A stretch of 64,000 bases of DNA. Source: [Mycobacterium] nativiensis (GTDB lineage: Bacteria; Actinomycetota; Actinomycetes; Mycobacteriales; Mycobacteriaceae). The first letter of the stretch is position 1. Every line of letters begins with the position of its first letter. The position numbers and the translations under genes were made by a program. Where the stretch lies: NCBI RefSeq assembly GCF_020172685.1, contig NZ_CP083986.1, positions 3,935,738-3,999,737 of the forward strand, given 5' to 3'. The notes beneath the pieces are model-generated. The model was not told where the DNA came from. It did not search any database and worked only from the letters and a program-made list of their open reading frames with translations. Below are positions 37,051 to 48,887 of this stretch, piece by piece.

Positions 37051-38046
37051 ATGAGAACACGGGGGTTGTCAGTAAAACGCGCAGTCGCTCATGTCTCCGT
37101 CGCCGGCATGGTTGTTGCCGGCGCCGGCGTGGGGATAAGCCAAACCGTCCACGCCGCAGCGACTCTGCTGGCTTCCACCGGTCCGCTGGCGGGCAGCCAA
37201 ACGGCGCTCATCCTGGGTGGGACCACTGAGCCGAGGCCGTCGCCCGAGTTCGCGCGGTCCGCCGAGAACCTGTTCCTGAACCCACTGGGATTCAACGGCG
37301 GTTCAACCGGCTCGACGGTCTGCTACATGGACGGCACCGACCCGTGCAGTGCCCCATTGCAGGTGCTGACCACGCCCGAACTGATCCAGCAGGGCCCGAG
37401 CAGTCTGACGGCCGCCTCGGCGATCGTGCTCGCCGTCCAGAACCAGTTCGACGCCAACCCGGGCGCATTCGACGCCGAGCACCCGCTGACGATCTTCGGC
37501 TACTCGCAGAGCGCCACCGCGGAGTCGATCGCGATGACCCGCCTCGCTGAACTCGGAATCCCCAGCGACGCTCTGCATTTCGTGTTCATCGGCGACCCCT
37601 CCACCCCGGACGGCATCTGGCAGCACATCCAAGCAGCCATGGACGCCACACTCGGAACTGAGCTGACGAACCATCTGCTCAACCTGTTCGGCATGACCGA
37701 GGTGCTCGGTAGCCAGACGCCGAATGACCTGTACGCAGCCACCATTTACGGCCTGCCCGGCGATCCGGTCTCCAACTTCGTCGACGTCTACGCGGACAAG
37801 GGCCTGATCGGTGCCATGCTGGACATCCTCTGGCCGCACGTGTGGTACCTGGGGCTGACACCGGAACAGGTCGCCGACGCCACCATCTCGGTCGACGGCG
37901 CCCTGACCTACGTCAACATCTCCGATGACGACATCAACGGCTTCGACGCCTGGATCAACGCGGTCTTCTCCGGCGGGGCGGCCAACAGCGGGCTGTTCGA
38001 GAGCGTGTGGGATTCTCTGCAACTGCTTTTCAACAACTTCTTCTGA
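37051..38046 (+). CDS. Exported PE-PPE-domain serine esterase
   Basis: A 331-residue protein. A basic leader and hydrophobic stretch (HVSVAGMVVAGAGVGIS) precede ALILGGTTEPRPSPEF. The nucleophile elbow is GYSQSA (Ser152), followed by HFVFIGDPSTPDGIW, the layout of the PE-PPE domain (PF08237), an alpha/beta serine hydrolase fold similar to cutinase. These domains are usually fused to PE or PPE modules; here it stands alone after a signal peptide. Likely lipid or glycolipid esterase in the envelope. The upstream 80 bp hold no gene. Confidence 0.88.
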   Translation: MRTRGLSVKRAVAHVSVAGMVVAGAGVGISQTVHAAATLLASTGPLAGSQTALILGGTTEPRPSPEFARSAENLFLNPLGFNGGSTGSTVCYMDGTDPCSAPLQVLTTPELIQQGPSSLTAASAIVLAVQNQFDANPGAFDAEHPLTIFGYSQSATAESIAMTRLAELGIPSDALHFVFIGDPSTPDGIWQHIQAAMDATLGTELTNHLLNLFGMTEVLGSQTPNDLYAATIYGLPGDPVSNFVDVYADKGLIGAMLDILWPHVWYLGLTPEQVADATISVDGALTYVNISDDDINGFDAWINAVFSGGAANSGLFESVWDSLQLLFNNFF

Positions 38047-38145
38047 CCCGGACGAGCGACTCGTCCCGGACGCCGGACGTATCAGCGCGGTCGAACTATA
38101 TTGGCGCCCTGGACAGATCGTCGACACGTAGCGAGGGGAGCCGCA

Positions 38146-38961
38146 GTGCCGGACACATCGTCTGAGGGCGCGGCTCCCACCTGGGAGGACACCCTGCCGC
38201 ACTTCGCCGTGCAGGAGTCGGGCAACCGGATCACCGCGCCGCCGCTGGAGAACTCCGGGGCGCTCGGATTTCTGGCGGTGGCCGGCTGGGTGCTGTGGAC
38301 CACGGCGGGTACCGCCGCCGCGCTCTGCTTCAACGCCCTGGGCGGGCCCGACGGGCCGGCCTGGTGGGTGGGACTTCTGGTCATCATGTACCTGTTCCTG
38401 CCACTGATACTCTCCGACGTCACCGCCGCCGAAGCCCGCGATCAGTTCGGCCAGCTCACCACCGCCTATCGTCTCGCGGCGGTGCCGGCGCTGGCCGGGA
38501 TCGCGACCGGCCTCGTGGTCGCCGCCCTGCGGGCCGGTGGTTTCCGTGGCGCGGTAATGGCGACGGCAGGCGGCGTCTGCCTGATCGGGGCGGGCGTGGC
38601 CGCCCTTGCCGCTTGGTCGGGTATCCGATACACCCGCAAGCGTCAAGCCTGGATTGCATGGATGCGGCAGCACGGCAAGCCATCACCCGGGTCGCTGCGC
38701 CAGATCACTTTCCGGAAGAAGTGGTCGGACGGCAATCCGCAATTCCGAGTGTTGGTGGAGTTCGCCGGCCCATCCGGGCCGCAGCAGGTCACCGCGAACA
38801 TGGTCACCACGTCACGTCGGGTGCCGCTGACCGGAACCCCGGTAGTTGTCACCCAGGCGCCGCAGGATCCGGCGGCCGAACCGCTGATCGACCTCGATCA
38901 GGCCGCCGCTGCCCGGTTCGACCCCAACTTTGCGCGGTACGAGCAGCCGACCGGAAACTGA
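38146..38961 (+). CDS. Four-span membrane protein, unknown family
   Basis: About 271 residues from a GTG at 38146 with GGGGAG upstream. Four hydrophobic segments lie between about residues 40 and 165 (FLAVAGWVLWTTAGTAAALC and WWVGLLVIMYLFLPLIL are the first two). A basic cytoplasmic stretch YTRKRQAWIAWMRQHGKP and a C-terminal domain of about 90 residues follow (FRVLVEFAGPSGPQQV). No enzymatic motif is seen. It belongs to the accessory insertion between whiB3 and groEL1. Confidence 0.7.
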   Translation: MPDTSSEGAAPTWEDTLPHFAVQESGNRITAPPLENSGALGFLAVAGWVLWTTAGTAAALCFNALGGPDGPAWWVGLLVIMYLFLPLILSDVTAAEARDQFGQLTTAYRLAAVPALAGIATGLVVAALRAGGFRGAVMATAGGVCLIGAGVAALAAWSGIRYTRKRQAWIAWMRQHGKPSPGSLRQITFRKKWSDGNPQFRVLVEFAGPSGPQQVTANMVTTSRRVPLTGTPVVVTQAPQDPAAEPLIDLDQAAAARFDPNFARYEQPTGN

Positions 38962-39001
38962 CGCAAGCCGTCCGCGGGCGCTCCGGGGCACCGATGTTGA
39001 A

Positions 39002-39898
39002 CTAGGCCCTGTTTCCGCTGCTCGCATACGGTTGGGTCTCAGCTCCGGCCAAAGCAATGAAGTTGGCAATCGGGGCAATGTCGTAGGTGTAATGCGGGGC
39101 GCCGGGTCCGGCCTGCACGAACAAGCCGGCATTGATGATGGCCTCGATTATCGGGATGAGTTCCAGCCCGACGGTGGCAATGACGCCGACGAGCTCCAGG
39201 ATGATCTGGAAAATGTCAGCCGCGGTAACGTTCTGGACGATGTTGTAGATGTTTGTCTCGACCACTCCGGTCGCGAATTCAGCAGTCCATGGATTGCTTC
39301 CGACGGGACAGTCGGCGTAGAGATCATCTCCGTTGCCGATGGTGTTGACGAATTCACCCCAGTAGTGCTTGACCGTTTTGCTCACCGGCACATAGACCTC
39401 GGGCTGAAGGTCATCCGGGCCCGCGATGCCGCCGGTCACCACACCGTCCACTTCGGCTGGATCCGGCCAGCCGGCGAAATCATTTCCCGAAGCAAATCCG
39501 GGTGCCCTGCAGGGGTTTCCCCATGTTGCCACGGCCACGATGTCCGGCCAGCGGGCGTGGCATTCCCCGCCCGGGTTGACCACATGGTCTCTCATGAAGT
39601 GCGACACCACGATGGCACCCTGGCTATACCCCAACAGGATTATGCCCTGCCCCACAGGGTTTCCCGGCGGATAGACGTCATTGACGAGCCGGATCAGTTC
39701 CTGCACACCGTCTTCGACCGACGGCCCCATCGGGAAGGCGGCGGCGGGATAATTTCCCACCGGCTGCCAAAAGAATGGGCCACTGTTTCCGTTGGCCACA
39801 CCAGGCAATGCGTTTGCGACAGCGGCCGGCTGGGGCGGGGTCTGGTCCCACATATTGGTGCCGGTCCCGCTGACAGTCATGACCACATGCTGAGCCAT
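39002..39898 (-). CDS. Lysin B-like (mycolylarabinogalactan esterase-type) alpha/beta hydrolase
   Basis: A 298-residue protein from an ATG with GAGGAGG just upstream. No signal peptide is present. The nucleophile elbow is LLGYSQGAIVVSHFM (Ser92), followed by DHVVNPGGECHARWPDIV and GNPCRAPGF, then GDDLYADCP (Asp191/192) and a late His269 in APHYTYD. This order and spacing recall LysB of mycobacteriophages, which cleaves mycolic acid from arabinogalactan, and related cutinase-like esterases. It is a single gene without adjacent holin or endolysin, so a domesticated or orphan phage gene is an inference. Confidence 0.75.
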   Translation of the reverse strand: MAQHVVMTVSGTGTNMWDQTPPQPAAVANALPGVANGNSGPFFWQPVGNYPAAAFPMGPSVEDGVQELIRLVNDVYPPGNPVGQGIILLGYSQGAIVVSHFMRDHVVNPGGECHARWPDIVAVATWGNPCRAPGFASGNDFAGWPDPAEVDGVVTGGIAGPDDLQPEVYVPVSKTVKHYWGEFVNTIGNGDDLYADCPVGSNPWTAEFATGVVETNIYNIVQNVTAADIFQIILELVGVIATVGLELIPIIEAIINAGLFVQAGPGAPHYTYDIAPIANFIALAGAETQPYASSGNRA

Positions 39899-39993
39899 TT
39901 CTCCTCCTCGAAGGTCGAAGGAGTCGAGATCTCGGGTACCCGGGCGTACTTGCAAAGCTACGCCGCGAATGAGCCAGTGACGAGCAGACGCGT

Positions 39994-40025
39994 AGGCCCC
40001 CGAAACCGAGTGGCTTCGGGGGCCT
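39994..40025 (-). terminator. Hairpin after groEL1
   Basis: Perfect 11-bp arms AGGCCCCCGAA (39994-40004) and TTCGGGGGCCT (40015-40025) with a 10-bp loop, 23 bp after the groEL1 stop on the minus strand. It lacks a long T-run but is a strong GC-rich hairpin. Confidence 0.75.
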
Positions 40026-40048
40026 TAGCGACTGCTCGGCGGAACTAC

Positions 40049-41707
<1,659 letters not shown>

Positions 41708-41756
41708 TCACCCGTGAAACGGGGATCTCCGGGGCGGGCACGGTGATTGCTTGTGA

Positions 41757-42059
41757 CTACTTGTTGACGATCGCCAGCACGTCGCGCGCAGACAGGATCA
41801 GGTACTCCTGGCCGCCGTACTTGATCTCGGTGCCGCCGTACTTGCTGTAGATAACGACGTCACCCTCCGCAACGTCGAGCGGAATCCGCTTGTCGCCGTC
41901 CTCGTCCCAGCGGCCGGGGCCGACGGCGACAACGGTGCCCTCCTGCGGCTTCTCCTTGGCGGTGTCGGGGATGACCAGACCGGAAGCGGTCGTGGTCTCG
42001 GCCTCGTTGGCCTGAACGAGGATCTTGTCCTCGAGTGGCTTGATGTTCACGCTCGCCAC
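41757..42059 (-). CDS. groES: Co-chaperonin GroES
   Basis: 100 residues from a GTG at 42059 with GGAGGG nine bases upstream, the exact length of mycobacterial GroES. The sequence begins [15 protein letters not shown] and has the mobile loop with [19 protein letters not shown] and the conserved [18 protein letters not shown]. It caps GroEL rings in folding cycles. A CIRCE element lies about 145 bp upstream, giving HrcA-controlled heat induction. Confidence 0.97.
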   Translation of the reverse strand: MASVNIKPLEDKILVQANEAETTTASGLVIPDTAKEKPQEGTVVAVGPGRWDEDGDKRIPLDVAEGDVVIYSKYGGTEIKYGGQEYLILSARDVLAIVNK

Positions 42060-42201
42060 GATTGGAGCCCTCCACATGTGTCTGGATGCGACCCGGCGCC
42101 TGCCGAGCCCATCGGAACGTACTTACTTAAGGTGTTCGGCATTCGTGCGAGCCCTCACGTCGTCGTCGCGGGTGCCGAGCAAGGAACCGACCGACTGCCA
42201 C

Positions 42202-42233
42202 CTAGCACTCTATACATGAGAGTGCTAGCACTC
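42202..42233. promoter_or_regulatory. CIRCE (HrcA operator) upstream of groES
   Basis: CTAGCACTC (42202-42210), a 9-bp spacer and GAGTGCTAG (42220-42228) form the standard CIRCE palindrome. A further half-site CTAGCACTC at 42225-42233 overlaps it and creates a 14-bp palindrome GAGTGCTAGCACTC. HrcA binding here represses groES-groEL1 and, because the next gene is divergent, may also affect the PGRS gene. Confidence 0.93.
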
Positions 42234-42450
42234 AAGGGTGGCCTGTGCCCGTTACGCCGAGCGTGAACGCCTCGCCGACACCAGCTCCCCCAGTGGCCAC
42301 GCCCGACTCTCGCACGCCCGGAAATACTGCCGGAAGAAATCCGCGCAGATATTCATTCAGAAGACTTCGGCGCGTAAGCTTTTCGATGATTCTTGTATAA
42401 GAGTCGCATTAGCAATGCCTGATATATCCCTTTGGTCGGGGAGGTTGGCG

Positions 42451-45400
42451 ATGGCTGGTCAGCGCCGCCCGCAGCGCACTCGTTGGTCGCGCATCGCCGA
42501 GGCACATCGCCGTCGGACGGTCGGCCTGGCCGGGGCAGCCGGAGCGTTTCTGTCGTTCGGTTTGATGCCCGTGGCCGCCGCGCCGGCCGCGCACGCCGAC
42601 GACTTCGATCTGATGGTCGACCAGCTCATCAATTCCCTTGCGGCACTGTTCAATCCGGATACGGGAGCCGCGACGGCCGATCCGATTGCGTGGCCGTCCG
42701 CGTCCTCGGATGTGTGGTTTGACGAGCTGCTCTATCAACCACTGCACACCCTGGAGCAGGACTGGATCACCAGCCCGTTCGGCATCCAGGTCGACAACGA
42801 GATCAACACCCTCACGGGTGCCTTCGTGATCGGCAACGGCGCCGACGGCACCGCCGCCTCCCCCGACGGTGGGAACGGCGGGTTGTGGTTCGGCGACGGC
42901 GGGGCCGGCTACGGCCAGACCGAGGCCGGGCTGGCCGGCGGAAACGGCGGCAACGCCATCGGGATCGGCGACGGCGGGCACGGCGGAGACGGCGGGGCCG
43001 GGGCCGATGGCGGAGCCGGCGGCAACGCGGGCACCGTCGGCGACGGCGGGACCGGCGGTGACGGCGGCGCCGGCCTGGCCGGGATAACAGGGACCACCGG
43101 TACGGACGGTAACGGCGGCAATGGCCTGGCCGGCGAAAACGGCGGCGACGGAGGAGCCGGTGGTCTGGGCGGATCGGTCGAAGGCCTGGGCGGAGCCGGT
43201 GGGCACGGCGGCGCCGGCGGCGACGGGGGCGACGGCAGCGGCGGCCGGGACGGCGGCGACGGGGTCTTCAGTCTGGGCGGCAACACCAGCGTCAACGGCG
43301 GCGACGGCCGCAACGGCGGTGACGGCGGGCAGGGCGGCACCGGCGGGCACGGCGGTAACGGCGGCGGCACCAGGAGCGCATTCGGCGTGGCGGGCCGCAA
43401 CGGCGACGGCGGTGCCGGCGGGTCCGGCGGGGATGCGGGCAGACCCGGCAACGGCGGCAACGGCGCCAGCGGCGGAATCATCGGCAACGGCGGAAACGGC
43501 GGAAACCCCGGTGAAGCAGGTGCCGGCGGGGCCGGCGGTTCGGCCGGCACCGGCGGCCTGTCGGGCAGCGGCCAGAGCGGCGGCAATGGTGCCGACGGCG
43601 CCGCCGTCACCAGCGGGGGCAACGGCGGCAACGGCGGCACCCCCACCGTCGAGGGCAACGGCGGGACCGGCGGCAACGGCGGGTCCGTCGGCAATGGCGG
43701 CAACGGCGGAAACGGGGCCGACGCCTTCAACGGCCGTGCGGGCGACGGAGGGGCCGGCGGCAACGGCGGCGCGACCGGCGACGGGGGCAACGGCGGAAAC
43801 GGCGGCAAAGGCCTGGCCGGCGTCAACGGCTCAGCCGGCGTCGGCTCGGGCGCATCAGGCGGCAGTGGCACCGGCGGCGGAACCGGCGGCAACGGGGGCA
43901 ACGGCGGCCTGGGTGGCTCGATCTCGGGCCACGGTGGCGCCGGCGGGACCGGCGGTCAAGGCGGCGCCGGTGGTAATGGCGGCAACGGTGTGGCCGGTGC
44001 GGCCGGTGTCTCGGGCACCGACAACGGTGCCGGTCTGGCCGGCGGTTCTGGCGGTAACGGCGGGGCTGGTGGGTCCGGCGGTAACGGCGGCGCCGGTGGC
44101 AGTGTGGCCGACGGCGGGCCGGGCAGCGCGGGCCTCAACGGTCGCGGCGGCACCGGTGGGGCCGGCGGTAACGCGGGCACTGCCGGCGATGGCGGTGTCG
44201 GCGCGGCCGGCGCGGTGAACGTGGCCGGTTCCGCCGGCTTACTCGGGGCCGGCGGCGACGGCGGCACGGGCGGCAACACCGGCGCTGCCGGCGCCGGCGG
44301 CAGCGGCGGTGCGGCCGGTACCGGTGGCCTATCGGGCAGCGGCCACGTCGGTGACGTGGGCACCCTCGGGGCCGCGATCGCCGGCGGGAACGGCGGTACC
44401 GGTGGCGTCGGCGTCACCGCAACCGCAGCCGGGCAGACCGGCGGGGCCGGCGGTAATGGAGGCAATGGCGGTGACCACGGCAACGGCGGTAATGGCGGCG
44501 CAGGTGGAACCGGTGCGAGAGGTGTCAATGGGGTCGCCGGCGGCGTCGTTCAAATCGGGCCCAACACCTACGTCATTCCCGCTGTACCCAGCACCAATGG
44601 TGCGACCGGCGGGATCGGTGGGGCCGGCGGCTTAGGAGGCTCGATCTCCGGTAACGGCGGCAACGGTGGAGTCGGCGGAACCGGTGGTGCCGGCGGCAAT
44701 GGTTCGGCCGGGGCCAACGGAGCCAACGGCGTCTTCAGCTTCAGCGACCCCACCAGCCAAAACGGTGGCAACGGCGGCAACGGCGGCGACGGAGCCGACG
44801 GCGGGAATGGCGGGACCGGCGGAACAGCCGGCGGCGTTGCCGCGGGCGGGTCGGGCCATGCCGGTGTCAACGGCGACGGCGGGGCCGGCGGCAATGGCGG
44901 GAACGCCGGCACACCCGGCAACGGCGGCAACGGAGCCGACGCCACCATCTTGTCCCTCAACGGCGGCAACGGCGGCAATGGCGGTAACCCCGGCGTTGCC
45001 GGTGCCGGCGGCAACGGCGGAGCGGCCGGCACCGCCCCCGGCGATGGCGGCAGCACCGGGGCACATGGCGCCGGCGGCACCGCGGTGACGGGTGCGGCCG
45101 GCAACGGCGGCAACGGCGGGGCGGGCTTCACCGCCATCCTCCCGGGCGGCAGTGGGGGCAACGGCGGCAATGGCGGCAACGGCGGGTCGGTCGGCAACGG
45201 CGGTACCGGTGGGGCCGGCGGCAACGGCGCGGCCGGCAACCTGGGCCCGCAGGGCAGCGACGGCACCGGCGGCCCCGCCGGCAACGGCACCAACGGCGGC
45301 TCCGGGGGCAACGGCGGTGGCGGCGGCCTGGGCGGTTCGGCATCGGGTAACGGCGGTGCCGGTGGCAGCGGCGGTCTGGGCGGGGCCGGCGGCGATGGCG

Positions 45401-46302
45401 GCCGCGGCGGTAACGGCAAATCCGCCACCACGTTCACCGACGCCCAGACCGGCGGTGCCGCCGGCGCGGGCGGCACCGGCGGTAACGGTGGCAACGGCGG
45501 CGCGGGCGGTACCGCCCTGGGATCGGGCAACGGCGGCAATGGCGGTGACGCCGGCGGCGCCGGGCGCGGCGGTAACGGCGGCGTCGGCGGCTCGGGCGGC
45601 CAGGGCAACGACTCGGAGTTCACGCCCGGCGCCGGCCGCAGCGGCGCCGGGGGCACTGGCGGCAACGGCGGTAAGGCCGGGATGGGCGGTGACGGCGGTA
45701 CCGGCGGCTCGGCCCTGGGATCGGGCAACGGCGGCAACGGCGGTCACGCCGGCGCCGGTGGGGTCGGCGGCAACGGCGGCAATGGCGGTCCCGCCGGGAC
45801 GAATCCCGACTACCCGAATGTTCCGACCGCCAACATCTCCAACGGCGGCAACGGCGGCCGGGGTGCCACCGGCGGAGACGGCGGCACCGGCGGCGCCGGC
45901 GGTTACTCGGGCTCCGGCACCGCCGGCAATGGTGCCACCGGGGGTGCCGGCGGGGCCGGCGGCAACGGCGGCGACATGGGTACGGGCTGGAACGAACCCG
46001 ACCAGGGCCTCGGCAAACCCGGTCCCGGTGGTAGCGGCGGCAACGGCGGTCAGGCCGGGCCCGGTGGTGTCTCCAACATCGGCCACGGCGGCAACGGCGC
46101 CGACGGCGGCCGCGGCGGCAAGGGCGGCGACGCCATCTACTGCGGCCAGTGGGGCGATCCCGAACCCCCGGGCGCAGTCGGCGGGACCGGAGGCGCCGGC
46201 AGCATGGGCGGCTTCGGCCTGCCGCGGGGCGCCAGCGGCGTTGACGGCGGCCCGGGCGCCGTAGGCGACATCACCCGCTCGTGGGGGTGTGGCTTACCCT
46301 GA
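42451..46302 (+). CDS. Exported PGRS-like Gly-rich protein without a PE domain
   Basis: A 1283-residue protein from the ATG at 42451 (GGGGAGG upstream); upstream in-frame sequence contains the CIRCE region and is unlikely to be coding. An RR-containing leader ([20 protein letters not shown]) ends PAAHADDFD and suggests export. A non-repetitive module (about residues 45-130) has [21 protein letters not shown], matching the module in the PGRS-CMD protein. The remaining 1100 residues are GGxGGx/GNGG repeats. No C-terminal enzymatic domain is seen. Function unknown; surface exposure is inferred from the family. Confidence 0.85.
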   Translation: MAGQRRPQRTRWSRIAEAHRRRTVGLAGAAGAFLSFGLMPVAAAPAAHADDFDLMVDQLINSLAALFNPDTGAATADPIAWPSASSDVWFDELLYQPLHTLEQDWITSPFGIQVDNEINTLTGAFVIGNGADGTAASPDGGNGGLWFGDGGAGYGQTEAGLAGGNGGNAIGIGDGGHGGDGGAGADGGAGGNAGTVGDGGTGGDGGAGLAGITGTTGTDGNGGNGLAGENGGDGGAGGLGGSVEGLGGAGGHGGAGGDGGDGSGGRDGGDGVFSLGGNTSVNGGDGRNGGDGGQGGTGGHGGNGGGTRSAFGVAGRNGDGGAGGSGGDAGRPGNGGNGASGGIIGNGGNGGNPGEAGAGGAGGSAGTGGLSGSGQSGGNGADGAAVTSGGNGGNGGTPTVEGNGGTGGNGGSVGNGGNGGNGADAFNGRAGDGGAGGNGGATGDGGNGGNGGKGLAGVNGSAGVGSGASGGSGTGGGTGGNGGNGGLGGSISGHGGAGGTGGQGGAGGNGGNGVAGAAGVSGTDNGAGLAGGSGGNGGAGGSGGNGGAGGSVADGGPGSAGLNGRGGTGGAGGNAGTAGDGGVGAAGAVNVAGSAGLLGAGGDGGTGGNTGAAGAGGSGGAAGTGGLSGSGHVGDVGTLGAAIAGGNGGTGGVGVTATAAGQTGGAGGNGGNGGDHGNGGNGGAGGTGARGVNGVAGGVVQIGPNTYVIPAVPSTNGATGGIGGAGGLGGSISGNGGNGGVGGTGGAGGNGSAGANGANGVFSFSDPTSQNGGNGGNGGDGADGGNGGTGGTAGGVAAGGSGHAGVNGDGGAGGNGGNAGTPGNGGNGADATILSLNGGNGGNGGNPGVAGAGGNGGAAGTAPGDGGSTGAHGAGGTAVTGAAGNGGNGGAGFTAILPGGSGGNGGNGGNGGSVGNGGTGGAGGNGAAGNLGPQGSDGTGGPAGNGTNGGSGGNGGGGGLGGSASGNGGAGGSGGLGGAGGDGGRGGNGKSATTFTDAQTGGAAGAGGTGGNGGNGGAGGTALGSGNGGNGGDAGGAGRGGNGGVGGSGGQGNDSEFTPGAGRSGAGGTGGNGGKAGMGGDGGTGGSALGSGNGGNGGHAGAGGVGGNGGNGGPAGTNPDYPNVPTANISNGGNGGRGATGGDGGTGGAGGYSGSGTAGNGATGGAGGAGGNGGDMGTGWNEPDQGLGKPGPGGSGGNGGQAGPGGVSNIGHGGNGADGGRGGKGGDAIYCGQWGDPEPPGAVGGTGGAGSMGGFGLPRGASGVDGGPGAVGDITRSWGCGLP

Positions 46303-46312
46303 GCCACCGGCC

Positions 46313-47338
46313 TCAGCTCACCTGACCCTGCACCACGGGCAGGCCCGGGTTGGTGGCCACGTCCAGCGGCGACGGCGGGGCGCCGGCGGCGATCAGGTGT
46401 GCCGCGAACGCCGCGATCATCGCCCCGTTGTCGGTGCACAGTCGCGGAGGCGGGATGCGCAGCGTCAGACCTGCTGCAGCGCAGCGCTGTTCGGCAAGCT
46501 CCCGTAGCCGCGAGTTGGCCGCCACCCCGCCGGCGATCAGCAGGGTGCCGACCCCCAGTTCGGTGGCCGCGCGCACCGCCTTCGCGGTCAGCACGTCGGC
46601 CACCGACTCCTGGAATCCGGCCGCCACATCGGCGGGCGAATAGTCCGGGGTCTTCTCGACGTAGCGGGCGACGGCGGTCTTGAGCCCCGAGAAGCTGAAC
46701 GCGTACGGGGCGTCGCGCGGGCCGGTCATGCCGCGCGGGAACTTGATCGCCTCGCGGTCCCCGGTGCGGGCCAGCTCGTCGAGCACCCGCCCCCCGGGGT
46801 AGCCCAGCCCGAGCAGCCGGGCCACCTTGTCGTAGGCCTCCCCCGCCGCGTCGTCGACGGTGCTGCCCAACTCGACGATCGGCTCCCCCAGCGACCGCAC
46901 GTGCAGCAGGTGGGTGTGGCCGCCGGAGACCAGCAGGGCCATGCACTCCGGCAGCGGGCCGTATTCGTAGACGTCGGCGGCCAGGTGCCCGCCCAGGTGG
47001 TTGACGGCGTAGAACGGCACCCCCCAGGCCGCCGCATAGGCCTTGGCCGCGGCGGCGCCCACCAGCAGCGCGCCCGCCAGCCCCGGCCCGATGGTGGCCG
47101 CCACCGCATCGGGCCGCTGGATGCCCGCTGTGTCCAACGCCCGGCGCATGGTCGGGCCGAGTGCCTCCAGGTGGGCCCGCGACGCGATCTCGGGCACCAC
47201 ACCGCCGAAGCGCGTGTGTTCTTCGACGCTGGAGGCCACCTCGTCGGCCAGCAGGGTCAGGGTGCCGTCTGCTGCCAGCCGGGCGATGCCGACTCCTGTT
47301 TCATCGCAGGAGGATTCGATGGCCAGGACTACCGTCAC
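46313..47338 (-). CDS. tsaD: tRNA threonylcarbamoyladenosine transferase TsaD
   Basis: 341 residues from a GTG at 47338, which overlaps the upstream stop as GTGA. TsaD transfers the threonylcarbamoyl group to A37 of ANN-decoding tRNAs. It has [15 protein letters not shown], the metal-binding [12 protein letters not shown] and [10 protein letters not shown], and [12 protein letters not shown] near the C-terminus. It lies at the end of the tsaE-tsaBrimI-tsaD run and is convergent with the PGRS gene, whose stop is 10 bp away. Confidence 0.96.
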   Translation of the reverse strand: MTVVLAIESSCDETGVGIARLAADGTLTLLADEVASSVEEHTRFGGVVPEIASRAHLEALGPTMRRALDTAGIQRPDAVAATIGPGLAGALLVGAAAAKAYAAAWGVPFYAVNHLGGHLAADVYEYGPLPECMALLVSGGHTHLLHVRSLGEPIVELGSTVDDAAGEAYDKVARLLGLGYPGGRVLDELARTGDREAIKFPRGMTGPRDAPYAFSFSGLKTAVARYVEKTPDYSPADVAAGFQESVADVLTAKAVRAATELGVGTLLIAGGVAANSRLRELAEQRCAAAGLTLRIPPPRLCTDNGAMIAAFAAHLIAAGAPPSPLDVATNPGLPVVQGQVS

Positions 47339-48420
47339 TGCGCCGCCTCCCGCCGCATGGTGTAGGCGTCGGCGCCATTGCGGTAGTAGCGCTTGCGCAC
47401 GCCCGTCTCGACGAACCCGACGTCGCGGTACAGCGCGATGGCCGGGGAGTTGTCGGTACGGACCTCCAGGTACACCACGCCGCCGTCGGCGTAGTCCAGC
47501 AGGTCGGCCAGCAGCCGTCGCCCGACACCACGACCCTGGTGCACCGGGTCCACCCCGATGGTGTGCACCTCGAACTCGAACGGCGCGATGCGCCCCAGCC
47601 GCGCGATCCCGGCGTAGCCGACCAGCACACCGTCGACGCGGGCCCCGACATAGTGGCTGGCCGGGGCCAGAATCGCCCGGTAGAACGCCTCGGCCGGCCA
47701 CGGGTCATCACCGCCGAACAGTTGGGCCTCCAATTCGGCGCAGCGTGGCGCATCGGATTCGACCAGGGCGCCGAGGCTGACCGGCGGCGCGGCCGATGCC
47801 GCCGGCTTGGCATCCGGGCGACGCAGATACAGCGGCACCAACGATTCCGGAACGTGGCTCCAATCCCGCACCGCGGCAACCAGTCCCGCAGGATCCGGAT
47901 AAGAGACGTCGAGCACCGGAAGGCCGAACAGCCCGGCGTGCGCGGGTGAGCCCGCCACCGCGACGGCGTCACCGCGGTCGACGTCGGCCGGGGCACACAC
48001 CGCGGGGCCCGCCACCCGGGCGCCATCGCGGTAGCGCGCCCAGTAGACCTCGCGGCGACGGGCGTCGGTGACCACCAGGGTCGCGCCGCTGGTGTGCACC
48101 CCGATCGCGTCCAGACTGCACACCCCGTGAACCGGGATCCCCAGCGCGTGCCCGTAGGCGGCGGCGCTGGACATCCCGACCCGCAGGCCGGTGAACGGCC
48201 CCGGCCCGCAACCCACCACCACCGCGCTCAGATCGGCCATGGCCAGACCGGCATCAGAAAGCGCCGCAAGCACATTCGGGGTGAGCTGCTCGGCGTGCGC
48301 GCGGGCATCGAGCGTGACCCGCTCGGCCAGCACGGTCGGTCGACCAGCCTCATCCAGGTTCACCAGGCCCGCGGTGACGGCGGGGGTGGCGGTGTCGATG
48401 GTCAGGATCGCCCCGGTCAC
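47335..48420 (-). CDS. tsaB-rimI: TsaB-RimI fusion: tRNA t6A subunit and ribosomal protein acetyltransferase
   Basis: 361 residues from a GTG at 48420 that overlaps the tsaE stop as GTGA. Residues 1-205 are TsaB ([35 protein letters not shown]), the structural partner of TsaD. After a Pro/Ala linker (about 206-216) comes a GNAT domain like RimI, with [17 protein letters not shown] (acetyl-CoA loop) and [20 protein letters not shown]. In M. tuberculosis tsaB and rimI are separate adjacent genes (Rv3421c, Rv3420c). The fusion is in frame without stops, so it should make a single bifunctional protein. Confidence 0.93.
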   Translation of the reverse strand: MTGAILTIDTATPAVTAGLVNLDEAGRPTVLAERVTLDARAHAEQLTPNVLAALSDAGLAMADLSAVVVGCGPGPFTGLRVGMSSAAAYGHALGIPVHGVCSLDAIGVHTSGATLVVTDARRREVYWARYRDGARVAGPAVCAPADVDRGDAVAVAGSPAHAGLFGLPVLDVSYPDPAGLVAAVRDWSHVPESLVPLYLRRPDAKPAASAAPPVSLGALVESDAPRCAELEAQLFGGDDPWPAEAFYRAILAPASHYVGARVDGVLVGYAGIARLGRIAPFEFEVHTIGVDPVHQGRGVGRRLLADLLDYADGGVVYLEVRTDNSPAIALYRDVGFVETGVRKRYYRNGADAYTMRREAAQ

Positions 48421-48887
48421 GGTGTGTGCCACCGCCAGGTCGCGGTACGGGCCTCGGAGTCACCAGCGTCCGCGCCACGATCCAACCGGATATCAAGGTG
48501 TCGATCGGAGAGCCGCTCGGCCAGTCCCTCGCCCCACTCCACGACGACGACGGCGTCGTCGAGTTCGGTGTCGAGATCCAGTGAGTCCAACTCGGCCAGC
48601 AGATCCAGGCTCGACTCGTCGAGCAGCCGGTACAGGTCGACGTGGATCATCGCCGGGGTGCCGGGCCGGCGCGGCCGGTGCTCGCGGGCCAACACGTACG
48701 TCGGCGAGGTGACTGGACCATCGACATCCAGCGCGGCGGCGATCCCCTTGGCCAACACGGTTTTTCCCGCCCCGAGCGGGCCCGATAGCACCACCACGTC
48801 GCCGGCCCGCAGCTGTTCGCCCAACCGGGTTCCCAGTGCGACGGTGTCCTCGGCGGTGGCCAGCGTCGCTTGCTGCTCCTCAGCCAC
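48417..48887 (-). CDS. tsaE: tRNA t6A biosynthesis ATPase TsaE
   Basis: 156 residues. The P-loop is SGPLGAGKTVLA (Gly36-Thr43), followed by VTSPTYVLAREH and HVDLYRLLDESSLDLLAELD, the family signature. TsaE hydrolyses ATP to reset the TsaB-TsaD complex. Its stop overlaps the TsaB-RimI start and its own start overlaps the hydrolase stop by 8 bp, so the genes are translationally coupled. Confidence 0.95.
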   Translation of the reverse strand: MAEEQQATLATAEDTVALGTRLGEQLRAGDVVVLSGPLGAGKTVLAKGIAAALDVDGPVTSPTYVLAREHRPRRPGTPAMIHVDLYRLLDESSLDLLAELDSLDLDTELDDAVVVVEWGEGLAERLSDRHLDIRLDRGADAGDSEARTATWRWHTP

